DNA of 25,000 nucleotides from Theodoxus fluviatilis (GCA_034096865.1 JAWQFJ010014305.1:7501-32500); one strand, 5' to 3'. Numbered from the stretch's first letter, positions 1-9,763 are shown. Program-made: numbers and translations. Notes: generated by a model from the letters alone, not told the origin.

Positions 1-600
1 GCATGCTTCTATTGTCCTCGTAGGTGTCTGGTTGTGCTCATGTTCTGTATTACTATCAGAGATATGTAAACGGTGTCACAGAAAGTGCAGGTGCTATATG
101 TGCGCCTGTAGCCGAATGCTTAAAACATTTCGTCGGCAGGTGCGGTGTTCGTTGTCTATGGAGATTACAGGGCAACCTTTCTTGCATGTGATCTCCATGT
201 TGAGAAGGGATGAGAACATACGCGCCGCGACTCCATGCGAGATTCATGAGCGACGAGTAACTTGGGAGGTTGACGACTGTTACGGGGATTTCAATAAACT
301 TAGATTAAAAACGGTCCCGGGTAATTCGATATTTTTAATCAATCAATATATATCATAACTTCCGATAATCAGAGGTGGAAAAGAAAAGAAAATTAAATAA
401 AAGTGGAATCACTTGATAAAATCTTAACAGAGAATGATAAATACAAGTAATATTACAGTCAACCTGCTCACATAAAACGAATAAAACGTAGGCCAGCCCT
501 TGACATAAAAAAACTACTTCGACCAACCTTCCATCTCTCTCTCTCTGTCTCTCTCCATCTGTTTTATCCCTCACTCAGTAGGCACGTCTGCCTAGCCGAC
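1..600. other. Unassigned non-coding sequence
   Basis: No protein family, RNA gene or clear repeat is recognisable. Short frames occur on both strands (for example 32-358 plus) but show no known motif. The end of the stretch, from about 535, grades into CT-rich sequence. Confidence 0.5.
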
Positions 601-680
601 CGTCCGTTTCTCTCTTCTGTGCTTCTCTCTTCTCTTTATTTCTCTCTTCTGTTCGTCTGCTTCTCTCTTCTGTTCATCTG

Positions 681-726
<46 letters not shown>
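601..726. repeat. Polypyrimidine tract with (TC)n microsatellite
   Basis: From 601 to about 680 a roughly 20-bp degenerate unit of the type CTTCTCTCTTCTGTTCRTCTG repeats. It passes into a pure (TC)22 run at 683-726. The transition suggests that the pure dinucleotide run expanded out of an older degenerate CT-rich repeat. The frames crossing it translate as Leu/Ser runs and are not genes. Confidence 0.9.
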
Positions 727-728
<2 letters not shown>

Positions 729-2429
729 CTCTGTTCTCTGCTGTGTGGGGACCGATCTCTCTTCTCTGTCTTCTTGCGCTCTCTTATATCTCTATCTTCT
801 CACAAACGACTCACGATCATTTCTACTCACCACAACTCATCCCTCAGAGCGAACACCGCTCATCACCCTGGGGCAGAACTCAACTTCCACTCACCCTCCA
901 CTTCAATCTTTATAGTCTTTGGACTACTAACCTCACCCTCAACGCACCAGCAAAAATCAAGTCTCTCCCAGGTGAGATACCTCCGAAAACCCACTCCCCC
1001 ATTACAAGGACTGTCCGGTCTTGATACAAGCAGATCTAGTGATTTTCGTGACCAATGCCTTCCATTGGCCTATAACGGCTGCTAGGCCGTAACACTGTAA
1101 TTTTCATTCAATAATGTTGTAGGTGTGCTTGATCTTCACTGCTTCATTGCATTCAGGAGTAAAATGAGTACATGTTACTTGTTAAAGTATAAGTGGTACT
1201 TTTCAGTGCAATCAGTTCTGGATGGAATCATGAACGAGTGTGATGGCTACCCGGCAGTGGCTTTACCGTGTATTAACGACAGGGACGCTGCCGCTTGGGA
1301 TGAGGGCGGAATGCATGGGAGTGGACGAGGTTACGCAATGTCATAGTTCTTGGTTCCACATAATGTTTTCAACTACCATATCATGTGTGGGTGTCCAGTC
1401 GATTTCTGGGTTTCACAGAAGTGTCCCCACTTCCAGAGGATTGTCACCATCGCAAACAATTGGCAATAGCGCTCCATGTTCGGGTGCCGGACGACATTCC
1501 ACCATAGGGAGTGACCGGAAGGAGGGGGAGAAGCCACCAAGATGCTGACAAAGGAATTAATCTGAGCGGCTAGGACAAACTGAATATAAAACAGTGAAGC
1601 CATTAGAAGTATATTCACCACTTCAGCTCCGACATCCAAGCAACATGCAGGTTTTTCGAAGTCCCTGCTGAGACGAGTGCTGCCGACTCGTGTCAGAGGT
1701 GCCTGCCTGAAGATGCCGTGAACTCTTCCAGAAAAGACCACCCAAACCCCTCCACCCCTTCGTGTTTGGTGAATCAACAGGTTAGGAAAAAAACTGAGCT
1801 TTCTTTGACATCGCTGGACTTGATGAATATTGACATTTCCTGAACATAGAACAATTGACTGAGAACTGGAAACAATCGTTTCAATTTCAATGCAGCTGGC
1901 ATGGTAATTCTATATATACATCTTTGATATATAAAAATAACCTTCTCCTTATGCATGCCTTGCACGACAACATTTTGTTAGTCATTAAAGTTGTCATCAT
2001 TTCTCACTGGTTGTTAGAGAAGAGTGAATGAAGCAAGACAGGTGTTTGTATCTACAAGTCAAGCCTCAAGTGAAAATACATACACAAGTCATCATCATAC
2101 CCCTAGAATCTGCGAGTTTGGGCTTGTAACACCAGCTCTGAGGAGAAACACTCCCCGATAAGTTTATATGAATTTGACATTTTGATGCGCGTCCTGTCTG
2201 TCTGTTGAACTTGTAGCCATCTACATTGGAAGATGGATCACGCTGATTCATGACATGATGTGCAAAGTCGATGGAAGACCGCGTTGAGGACAGTGGGTCA
2301 CTCCTTAATACTAAAGTTACCTTTATCTGTGAGTTATTGTGTCTTCGTTTATCTTCGTGTGTTTGTGTGTGTTTTGTGTATATTATATATCTCTCTGGCA
2401 ACGCAGTCTCTGTAGACCATCAGTGCGCT
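727..2429. other. Unassigned sequence, no supported gene
   Basis: The longest frame here is on the minus strand at 1373-1777 (134 codons). It opens with TTG rather than ATG, shows no domain I recognise, and has no matching splice pattern I can see. The plus strand has overlapping short frames at 743-1085 and 1125-1548, also unrecognised. The stretch could be intronic or intergenic, or hold repeats too decayed to see by eye. Confidence 0.45.
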
Positions 2430-2981
2430 TCATGGAGGTACGTCATTATAGGTGGAGCCTCTGCAGCGCCGGCTGTGACTGTGGAGACCGATTCTCGAGT
2501 GGCAGTCCCTGCCGCACGCGCTGCAGATGTGTTGGGTCCTCTGGGCTGTGGTGGTCGGTGCGGTGCGTCTTCTCCTCTCTCTCCTTTCCGCCGCGGGTTG
2601 GCTCCTTGTCTCGTCCGCTATCTCCATGCCCCTGCAGACACGCTGGCGCCAGGTATCTTCGGCCAGTGTCGTCCAGTCGGACGCAGGGATGCTGCAGGTC
2701 TTCAGATCTCTGTTGCAAGCGAAGTCTGGGACGACCGGCTCTTCTTTTGACGCTGGCCAGCTGGTCAAACAGGATGTCCTTTAACAGCATGCCATCCTTC
2801 ATGCGCTGCAAGTGTCTCAGCCACGGAAGACGACGTTGGCTCAACAGAGAGCACATGCTGGGGACTGTTTGAAATATGGTCCTGCCAGATGATTCCGAGG
2901 ATGCACCTTAGACAGCCCATATAAAAGCAGGCGCTCCTGCCTCATGTAGGTGCTCCAGGTCTCGCTTCCATAGAGTAGAGT
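2430..2981 (-). pseudogene. LINE reverse transcriptase C-terminal remnant, frameshifted
   Basis: Read on the minus strand, this is the C-terminal end of a non-LTR retrotransposon polyprotein. It begins with TLLYGSETWSTYMRQER (about 2981-2931) and shifts frame into FYMGCLRCILGIIWQDHISN. It shifts again near 2865 into MCSLLSQRRLPWLRHLQRM, which leads to KRRAGRPRLRL, and a third time near 2720 into ACNRDLKTCS...DWTTLAEDTWRQRV. It ends in a terminal zinc finger, HICSACGRDCHSRIGLHSHS followed by RRC (Cys-x2-Cys-x12-His-x3-Cys). This motif order is characteristic of the region downstream of the reverse transcriptase core in a widespread animal LINE group. At least three frameshifts show it is dead. 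The endonuclease and catalytic RT domains are absent: the 5' side stops at the (TA)n(TG)n microsatellite at 2985-3050. The clade is not assigned. Confidence 0.88.
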
Positions 2982-2983
2982 GA

Positions 2984-2984
<1 letters not shown>

Positions 2985-3050
<66 letters not shown>
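2985..3050. repeat. (TA)n(TG)28 microsatellite
   Basis: A compound dinucleotide tract: about five TA units (2985-2994), then an uninterrupted (TG)28 run to 3050. It directly abuts the truncated 5' edge of the minus-strand LINE remnant. The Cys/Val and His/Thr frames crossing it are repeat translations. Confidence 0.97.
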
Positions 3051-3054
<4 letters not shown>

Positions 3055-3538
3055 TGTGCGTGTACACGAAAAACAAAAGCCGCTTTTCGTTTCCGAAATG
3101 ACACCCACAGATTTACCCGTCCGAAGCTTTGTTCCTGTGATCGTGACGCTCACCTTTCGTCGCTCATGGTTTTCCGTTGCAGTGTTCAAAGTGGTAGTGA
3201 TCCCAGAATTGCATCTTTGGTGGGCAGTATGTCTCACTCGCATTACTTCTCTCTACCGAGGAGCACAACATGGTACTTGTGAGGTCATTGCGTGCACATT
3301 GTTGAAGATCGGTGTTGCATCTATGAGCCTGCATAGAGTTGGCGCCTTCCCCGGGGAGCTAGTGCAGTAGGTACTTTTACCGCTTTGTTTGCGTCCGTTG
3401 CGTATGTTACTGTGTTCTCGGTTGTGCAGGATGTGCTCGTATGTAACTGATCACGTGACCGTGTGTTTAGAGAGCAGTTACGTCGTTTGAGACCGGGATA
3501 TAGGTGATGGGTCGCTGTGTACAAGTCAAATATGTCAT
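3051..3538. other. Unassigned sequence
   Basis: Moderate GC, with short frames on both strands and no recognised product. The plus-strand frame running out of the TG tract to 3370 is open by chance and has no motif I know. Confidence 0.45.
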
Positions 3539-3586
3539 CTTCATTAAAATATTTTCCAGAGTCTCGATAGTCGGACCATTGATCTC

Positions 3587-3588
<2 letters not shown>

Positions 3589-3660
<72 letters not shown>

Positions 3661-3664
3661 TCTC
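3589..3664. repeat. (TC)n microsatellite
   Basis: About 38 TC units with a single interruption (CTATCT) near 3646. It lies inside copy 1 of the duplicated repeat, where copy 2 has only a short TTC-rich tract, so the expansion is specific to copy 1. Confidence 0.97.
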
Positions 3665-3710
3665 AGGGCTTTACATAGCAGCCATTGGAGACTACGTAAA
3701 ACCCTTTGGT

Positions 3711-3711
3711 G

Positions 3712-3736
<25 letters not shown>
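3711..3736 (+). repeat. Homopolymer of 26 guanines
   Basis: An uninterrupted G26 run, preceded by GGT. Such a run is mutation-prone and prone to sequencing and assembly error, so its length should be taken as approximate. It could fold into a G-quadruplex. Confidence 0.95.
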
Positions 3737-3742
<6 letters not shown>

Positions 3743-3791
3743 CGAGACCATTCTCGATAGAGAAGACCAACGTGTGCTCGAGTGGTCTCTT
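3743..3791. repeat. Short inverted repeat (stem-loop)
   Basis: GAGACCATTCTCGA on the left is matched by TCGAGTGGTCTC on the right as its reverse complement, with a two-base bulge. The loop is about 22 bases. It lies just downstream of the G26 run. Confidence 0.6.
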
Positions 3792-3935
3792 CTGAGTGTA
3801 AAAATCAACGCCGTCACCTTCACAAAACTATATTCCATGGTCCCGGTAACCGGGCCGTTGAAATTTTCTTCTTCTTCTTTTTTCCTCTCGAAAGGCTTTT
3901 CATAGCAGCCATCTTAGGCTACGTATAAAACCTTC

Positions 3936-4829
3936 AGAGAAGAATACATTCAACGACCTGGCCCGGTGAGAAGGAACGGTGTCTGCCTGAGTGGCCATCT
4001 TGTCCTAGGCGGAGGGAACGTGATCATTACTGAGAGCCCATGCCTGATCGAACCAGCTGAAAAAGGCTGGGTCCCGTAGTGCGCCGTCAACAGAAGAACC
4101 GGCACCTCCCCTTTCCTGAGGGAAAAGGCGTTCAGAGACTCCCTCTAATCGCCTGTGCAAAATTGCCGAAGGAACAAAGACACGCATGCCGACGGCGCTG
4201 TCGTCGACAGGCGAGACCGCCAAGATCAAACAGGACTCGTGGCCGGGAATGCTGGAAGGCAAACCTCGCCGGGACAAAAGGCTCATACGTAATTAAATGC
4301 ACAGGACACGGATATGTCGGCGTTCAAATTGCCCGGTTTTGTTCGAGTGAGCTACTCTGGCAAATGGCTCGCCGGAGAGGAGCACGCTTTATTAACCACG
4401 TATCATTAGGTGAACTTTTCTCGCGAGTCCTCGCACTATTAGTGCATGAAAGGAAACACATTACCGGCCCTGAATGGCGCAGAAAAAAGCCGGGTAGGGT
4501 TGTGCCGGAGACAACGAGCCTTTCTCCAGGACCGGGGGGACCAGGCGGACAGCATAGAGAGCGCTGCGACCTGTTGCATATGTTGACAAGCCTTGACTCG
4601 ACGTGCGGATCACAGAGCTGCTTGTTATCGCCTTGTCATTTGCATGGAGTCAACGCAGGTCGTGCTAGCAAGTGGAGGAGGTTGGGTGGATGGGAAAGGA
4701 GAAAGGGGATGGGGGAAGGTGAGGTTGGGGGAGTGAGGGGCTAGGATGGAGGGATAGAGGGGAGGGAGGATAAGTGGAGAAATGGGTGAAGAGAGGACAG
4801 AACATCAGTCACTCGGAAAGAGAAACTAA
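3936..4829. other. GC-richer unassigned stretch, then GA-rich tract
   Basis: A long plus-strand frame spans 4079-4744 (221 codons), but it opens with GTG and its product is Arg/Gly-rich without any domain I recognise. It is more likely a chance frame in GC-rich DNA. From about 4670 to 4800 the sequence becomes purine-rich (GGGGA/GGAGA runs). A promoter or CpG-rich regulatory region is possible but not shown. Confidence 0.4.
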
Positions 4830-5557
4830 GGGCGTGTTTGTTAAGCCAAAAATCTCGAGATTCTCACTGAATGGCTAATCAAGGGCGAGTGAGACGCTGC
4901 TTCAGCTAGAAAAACGGCCAATCATCAACTGGCAGGGCGAAAGAACATGGCTGCGTCCTGGTGCCTGAGTCGGTGAAGAAGTTGCCGATAGACGAAATAA
5001 CTGATGTTACAGATATCACATCAGTTTTTCACTTCATAGAACACACAATGGTGTCATATCGAATGGCACGGGAACTCTTTCAACGCAAAAAAGCAAACCG
5101 GGTTCAACTGTAGACAATTTTGTCGAAAATGTTAGGCTTCGATTCATCTCGATCAATTCAAGGGACATAATTCATAGAGCGTACGTATACGGTGTTGCGT
5201 GTTTCAAGCGATAAAAAAAATGTCTTTAGTGAATGACCAGAGATGACGTATACACCTACTCCTCAAAATATACAAATGAATGCTCAAACAGCAAATACTT
5301 CCGTGTACGTTCACTTTCCCATTCTCGGACCCTGAGAAGCACATTACAGGCCCTGTTATCTCCGAACACCAGCCCAACTCGCACGGTCTCCGCCATTTTG
5401 GATCATCCGGGTCACTGCAGCGGGAAGCATCGAGGGACCTCCGGGACCTCCTTTGGCCTACCACCTTCACGGCGAGCGTGTCCTTATGAGCGAGGAAAGT
5501 AGGAAACGCCTAGCCCTTGCGATTATCTCGAGATTTTAGGCAAAACAAAGGCGCCCC
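4830..5557 (+). mobile_element. PIF/Harbinger-like MITE, copy A (728 bp)
   Basis: The left end reads GGGCGTGTTTGTTAAGCC and the right end, reverse-complemented, reads GGGGCGCCTTTGTTTTGCC. Each continues into AAAATCTCGAGAT, giving terminal inverted repeats of about 30 bp with an ATCTCGAGAT palindrome at 4852-4861 and 5525-5534. TAA lies immediately outside both ends (4827-4829 and 5558-5560), as expected for the 3-bp TWA target duplication of the PIF/Harbinger superfamily. The GGG(G)CGYGTTTGTT-type terminus also resembles that superfamily. No transposase is encoded, so the element is non-autonomous. A second copy in inverse orientation lies at 21477-22189, similar over nearly its whole length. 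The superfamily assignment is inference from termini and target site only. Confidence 0.82.
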
Positions 5558-5632
5558 TAATCTTTACCCCACGTCTCAATTTTTCTAATAGACTCAATGA
5601 GGTCAAATTGAGAAGAATATTCTAGGTTGAAG

Positions 5633-5735
5633 TGGATGGAAAGAGGAGGCTATGTGTGAGCGCGCGCGCGCACGTGTGTGTGTGTGCGAACGTGCGTGTG
5701 TGTATGTGTGTGTGTGTGCGAACGTGGTTGTGTGC
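5633..5735. repeat. Degenerate GT/GC-rich simple repeat
   Basis: An alternating purine-pyrimidine tract: a short (GC)n run at about 5660-5671, then (GT)n blocks interrupted by the phrase GCGAACGTG, which occurs twice. Such alternation favours Z-DNA. The Cys/Val frame through it is not a gene. Confidence 0.85.
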
Positions 5736-6490
5736 TGTATGTGTTGGAGAGGGGAGGAGGAGATACGAAGGAAATGCGTTAGTGAGAAAATGTGGGAGAG
5801 TGAGAGAAATAGGACGGAAGACAGATGAAGAACGCAGGAAAGAAGCATAGGTAGAAATGATACAAATAAAACAGGAAGGAATACATAAGTATCCATAATG
5901 CGTAGTTTTGTAGCGGAAAACGGGTCACAAACATTTCAAAGATGACGAGTCATCAAATAAAGTCTGAATGTCTACTTGGAAATCCTCTTGAGGCATACAT
6001 GACGTCACTTTTGTTGACTATTTCACTCAGTTTAACATCAAACATGAATAATTCTGAAGGGTCTCATTAGTCGCTTAGTCTGTGACAGAGAAAATAGAAA
6101 AAGAAAACAATAAAGTGGTAAATGCATTACTTTTCTTTTTCTAATTCTGAATGAATATTGCTTGATTTTTAGCGGGGTTTATTTTTGTTTGCTGATGGCA
6201 GTGTTTTAAAAGTTTGCTTTCACGAAATATATTAATGAGTTTTTCTAATTCAGATTCTGACCGTATTATTGTTAATGTGATTTCAAAATGGCTTGCTGTC
6301 GAGTTGTATATCAAAACATTGTTTTCCCGTTACACAGTGGCCAGAATACGCAGCTTCAGACGTTGCACCCACTAGATGCATGCAACTGTATGACGAGCAC
6401 CGTACCCTCCCAGCCAGAGACACGTGTAGCTTTTGCTCCATACTGACATACTCTGAGCCTCTCTGAGCATAGGAAGGCGGAGGACCACGG
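5736..6490. other. AT-rich unassigned sequence
   Basis: A purine-rich start (about 5740-5850) is followed by AT-rich sequence to 6300. No gene, RNA or repeat is recognised. The minus-strand frames at 6283-6661 overlap one another, and part of that region belongs to the inverted repeat described next. Confidence 0.45.
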
Positions 6491-6730
6491 CCGCGTTGCA
6501 TAGACGCGAGGCCCTGCGAGGCATAGGCCGATGTCAACATGTGTCAAGAATCGCAAACCTCTCTCATAAGCTGGACTGCTGCGGTCTTTGTATTTTCGGG
6601 ACCTGCTCCAGTAGCACCCGCACAGCCAGCCCCAAGCAGCATTTACATCTGCATTCACCATGTTGACTCATGTTGACACCGGCCTATTCCTCGCAGGATC
6701 TTGGCTTTCCTCGTGTCTATGCAACGCACC
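6491..6730. repeat. Imperfect inverted repeat with 115-bp spacer
   Basis: The left arm (6491-6547) contains GCGTTGCATAGAC, then CCTGCGAGGCATAGGCCG and TGTCAACATG. The right arm (6663-6730) is its reverse complement with a few substitutions and about 11 extra bases between the two blocks. The spacer, 6548-6662, is unrelated. This could be two copies of one short repeat in opposite orientations, or a foldback element. No target duplication was identified. Confidence 0.8.
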
Positions 6731-6907
6731 CCAGAGACCCTTCCAAACGCTACATCGACTGTGCTAAGATACCTCGATGGCATGAGCATCGAGACAGCCA
6801 GTTTTGACAAGCTGGTGGCAGATCTTACTTCCTGTGCACCAGACCAGGAGTCAGTAGGAAAACAAGCAAACCAATGTGCAGGTGTAGAAAACTCCCAGAG
6901 CCGCTCG

Positions 6908-6910
<3 letters not shown>

Positions 6911-6970
<60 letters not shown>
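6911..6970. repeat. (CA)30 microsatellite
   Basis: A pure CA run. Frames on both strands cross it as His/Thr or Val/Cys runs. The plus-strand frame 6701-7255 is open on both sides of it but has no recognisable domain. Confidence 0.98.
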
Positions 6971-6971
<1 letters not shown>

Positions 6972-8235
6972 CTGCTGGTATCCCTGGCTACCGGGCTCTT
7001 AAGCATGCACAGAGTCAGGGGCGGCCGCAAGCAGCCAAAGAGGGTACGGGGACAGGATCAGACCATTCATATCCAGCCTTACGTTCAAACCACCTGGAAA
7101 GTCGAGCACAATACCCGCACAACAAGAAACAGGCCGTCAGATCCCATGTCCAACACCAAGGAACATCACGGCATGCTTCTAGCGATCAAACAGAAAAATC
7201 AACACCGAGAACTAGCACAAGATTACTGCAGTACATTTACAAAGCAGCAAGCTGAGGACAGAGAGAGAAAGAGGCCAACAGACACATTTAAGAAGGAATC
7301 TCATTTGACATTTCCAGAGTTTGCTCTGTGTGTAAGTGTTTGTGTTTGTTTTTTAATCTTCGTTGTAGTTTGCTTCGAATAATAGTGGCAGACGTAATTA
7401 CAGTTATTTCCTTGCAAGAAATAACATTATTTGAAAGCATGTCCGCTCAATCAGTGCGTGAAGTTAAATACTATTAATGTGTGTGTGCTAACGCGCACAT
7501 GTTGCCGTAAGCACGGTAAGCGCTACTCATCGTCAACAAGACCTGCATTCAAATAGGCAAGCCATTTTTGCTCCAGTTAACTAGCTCAAATCTTTTCAAA
7601 GGAAACCAACTTCGTGAACTTTTTGACACTTTTTCCCACATCTCCTCGGGGTAGACACTTCTAAACCCCTTGTTTGCCTCGTTGCACGGTTGACACGAGG
7701 ACGCGACAGGAGAATATTCAACTCTTTGAAGTCCTATCTTGCCCTGTCATAAAGCAGCACACGTCCCTAAAATATTTCTCATATGATAGCCTTTGGGGCA
7801 GGCCGTTGAAGCGACGAATCTGCCGCGAGAAAAATTTTCCAGCCAGTGGGTCTCCTTGCCAGCCATCAGCCCTCCGCCTTTCTGCTACATTAGATGTATT
7901 CATAGTCACAAAGGGTAATAATTCCCCGACATACGTCGCACCCAACGATATCCCATTATACCCGTCCGTACTGCCTATGGAGACGAGGGTGCCGCCGAGA
8001 CGGGTGGAGGGTAAGCGAGTGCATGCACCCCGTGGGACTATGACGAAAAATTAATGATGCATGCTACCCGTTTGCTGAGGCGGGTAGAGCAGGCGTTCTT
8101 TGCACTAAGAGAGGGGGGTATCTGTACCCCATTGCCTTCCACCGCAGCCTGACCAACACCCTCCCCCCCTCTGCAGCTCTGTTGCCCCCACCCTCACCCC
8201 CTTCCCACCCACCCTTCTAACATTTTCTCTCATGT
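6971..8235. other. Unassigned sequence
   Basis: Frames at 7005-7382 and 7674-8054 on the plus strand and 7718-7945 on the minus strand show no known motif. At 8105-8220 the plus strand is C-rich, with CCCC and CACCC runs. No gene can be supported. Confidence 0.45.
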
Positions 8236-8362
8236 ATGTGCCTTTTCCTCAGACTTGATAGTTCACACCCACCCCTCTATCACGATCACCATCAGCTAGT
8301 GTCCCGTGTCCTTCCAGACGTGCAGTATTTTTTCTCACAGCTCTTGTTTTTTATATTTGCCT

Positions 8363-8480
<118 letters not shown>

Positions 8481-8490
8481 CACTCCCTCG

Positions 8491-9318
8491 CTCAACAAGT
8501 TACTTTATGGTGCAGAAATATGGGGCCGGCAAAAACAAGACGAAATTGAAAAAGTACAAGCCTTTGCAAGTAATACATTCTTTGAATTGGTCATGAGAAC
8601 ACCTAATCATTTTATGCATGGCGAACTGGGCAGATACCCCATGATGATGAATAGTACTATTAAGGTAATAAAATACTGGCTAAGGTTGATGCAAATTCCC
8701 CCAATTAAGCTTCCCACGCAAGCATGTACGATGCTATTACGGGCGCGTTTTCCAGACAGTAAGAACTGGCCCTGTTTAGTAAAAGATACGCTTTGCAAGT
8801 ATGGGTATATGTATGTTTGGATGAACGGAGGAGTGGGAAATGAGAAATGCTTCCTAAAGCAACTTAGGCAGAGATTACAGAATTGCTACCGTCAGTCTTG
8901 GGAGTCATGTAATCATAGTAGGGAAAGATTATCAAGCTATTCTACATTTAAAGATCTGTTTAGTGTGGAAGAATATTTCAGTTATTTCACTATGGAAAAG
9001 TTTCGCGATACCTTGATTCGTTTTCGGTTAGGAATAAATAATATTGGGGTCAGCCAGCGCTACATCAACGACAGGAGGAACATTACGTGTCCATCTTGTA
9101 ACGTGGTGGATGATGAAAGTCACTTTCTCTTTGACTGCTGTGTTTATAGTAAACTAAGAGAAAAGTACATCACATCCCACTTACATCCATAACTAAGGAG
9201 GCACGTTAGCAGGATTTTGAAGGAATCAAGCCTCCGGACAACAAGAGATGTAGCCATGGTTATTTTCTACGCCCTGAAACATAGAGAGGAGAAAAATGCT
9301 GTCCATGTACATGAATAG
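8491..9318 (+). pseudogene. LINE polyprotein C-terminal remnant with in-frame stop
   Basis: The readable protein starts LNKLLYGAEIWG directly after the microsatellite and runs about 230 codons. It includes the segment HGELGRYPMMMNSTIKVIKYW, the segment FRDTLIRFRLGINNI, and a zinc-knuckle-like motif, CPSCNVVDDESHFLFDC (Cys-x2-Cys-x7-His-x4-Cys). This order matches the region downstream of the RT core in a LINE type common in molluscs and cnidarians. A TAA at 9190-9192 interrupts the frame, but the same frame continues as RRHVSRILKESSL...AMVIFYALKHREE to a TAG at 9316-9318, so the element carries a nonsense mutation near its C-terminus. Endonuclease and catalytic RT domains are missing, so the copy is 5' truncated. 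An ATG-started frame beginning at 8236 exists only because it reads through the microsatellite. Confidence 0.88.
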
Positions 9319-9473
9319 AAATTAATAATGCACTGTATTAGTGCAACCTCTATTCTGGTATTCATTTATGACAACGTTGGAGATGTACATGCTGACACAC
9401 ACCAATTTGTTCGTCAACTTCAAATGGGCTGTCGGCCTATATTGAATAAATTTCGTTCGTTCGTTCGTTCGTT
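9319..9473 (+). mobile_element. LINE 3' UTR and (TTCG)n tail
   Basis: The sequence after the polyprotein stop ends in ATTGAATAAA followed by TTTCG and TTCG repeats (9452-9473). A short tandem tail instead of poly(A) is usual for several LINE clades and marks the 3' terminus. Together with the coding remnant this gives a 5'-truncated insertion of about 980 bp. Confidence 0.75.
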
Positions 9474-9707
9474 CTCCCTCAACAAGAGATATGTCGATGG
9501 ATATTTCTATGCTTGGATGCTCAGTAGAAAAACGCAAACAGGAGCCCATGACGTTTGTACAAAACATATTACATATTTTATGGCCCCATCATAATTGTAA
9601 TCCTTCCAGACTGTCAAAGCCAAACGTTTATTTTATGCTGTTGAATTACTGTTTGTGATTTATGTCACCCATCGGATTGTTGGCCTATAAGCCTATTTCC
9701 TTCACAT
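9474..9707. other. Unassigned AT-rich spacer
   Basis: Between the LINE tail and the next TC tract no gene or repeat is recognised. Confidence 0.4.

Positions 9708-9763
<56 letters not shown>
9708..9763. repeat. (TC)n microsatellite with TTTC interruptions
   Basis: TC units interrupted twice by an extra T (CTCTTTCTCT), then a CTCACTCACTCA end passing into a short TATATAT. Confidence 0.95.

Larger units (their letters stand above)
3539..3935 (+). repeat. Duplicated hairpin-containing repeat unit
   Basis: Two diverged direct copies lie about 280 bp apart. Both start CTTCA(T/C)..AAA.TAT.TTCCA (3539 and 3819), continue through a GG(A/G)CC(A/G)TTGA segment and a pyrimidine tract, and end in a hairpin core. 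The cores are CTTTACATAGCAGCCATTGG then AGACTACGTAAAACC (3668-3702), and CTTTTCATAGCAGCCATCTT then AGGCTACGTATAAAACC (about 3895-3932). The outer arms of each core are inverted repeats of one another (GGCTTTACATAG against CTACGTAAAACC). The pyrimidine tract is an expanded (TC)n in copy 1 and a (TTC)n-like tract in copy 2. The family is unknown, but a related core occurs near 14366-14403. Confidence 0.7.

Noticed and set aside
4000..4070. tRNA gene suggested by TGGCC... and GATCGAACC words
   Set aside because: The A- and B-box-like words cannot be placed in a cloverleaf, and no acceptor stem pairs.
4079..4744. 221-codon plus-strand frame
   Set aside because: It opens with GTG, has no domain and is Arg/Gly-rich in GC- and purine-rich DNA. 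A chance frame is more likely.
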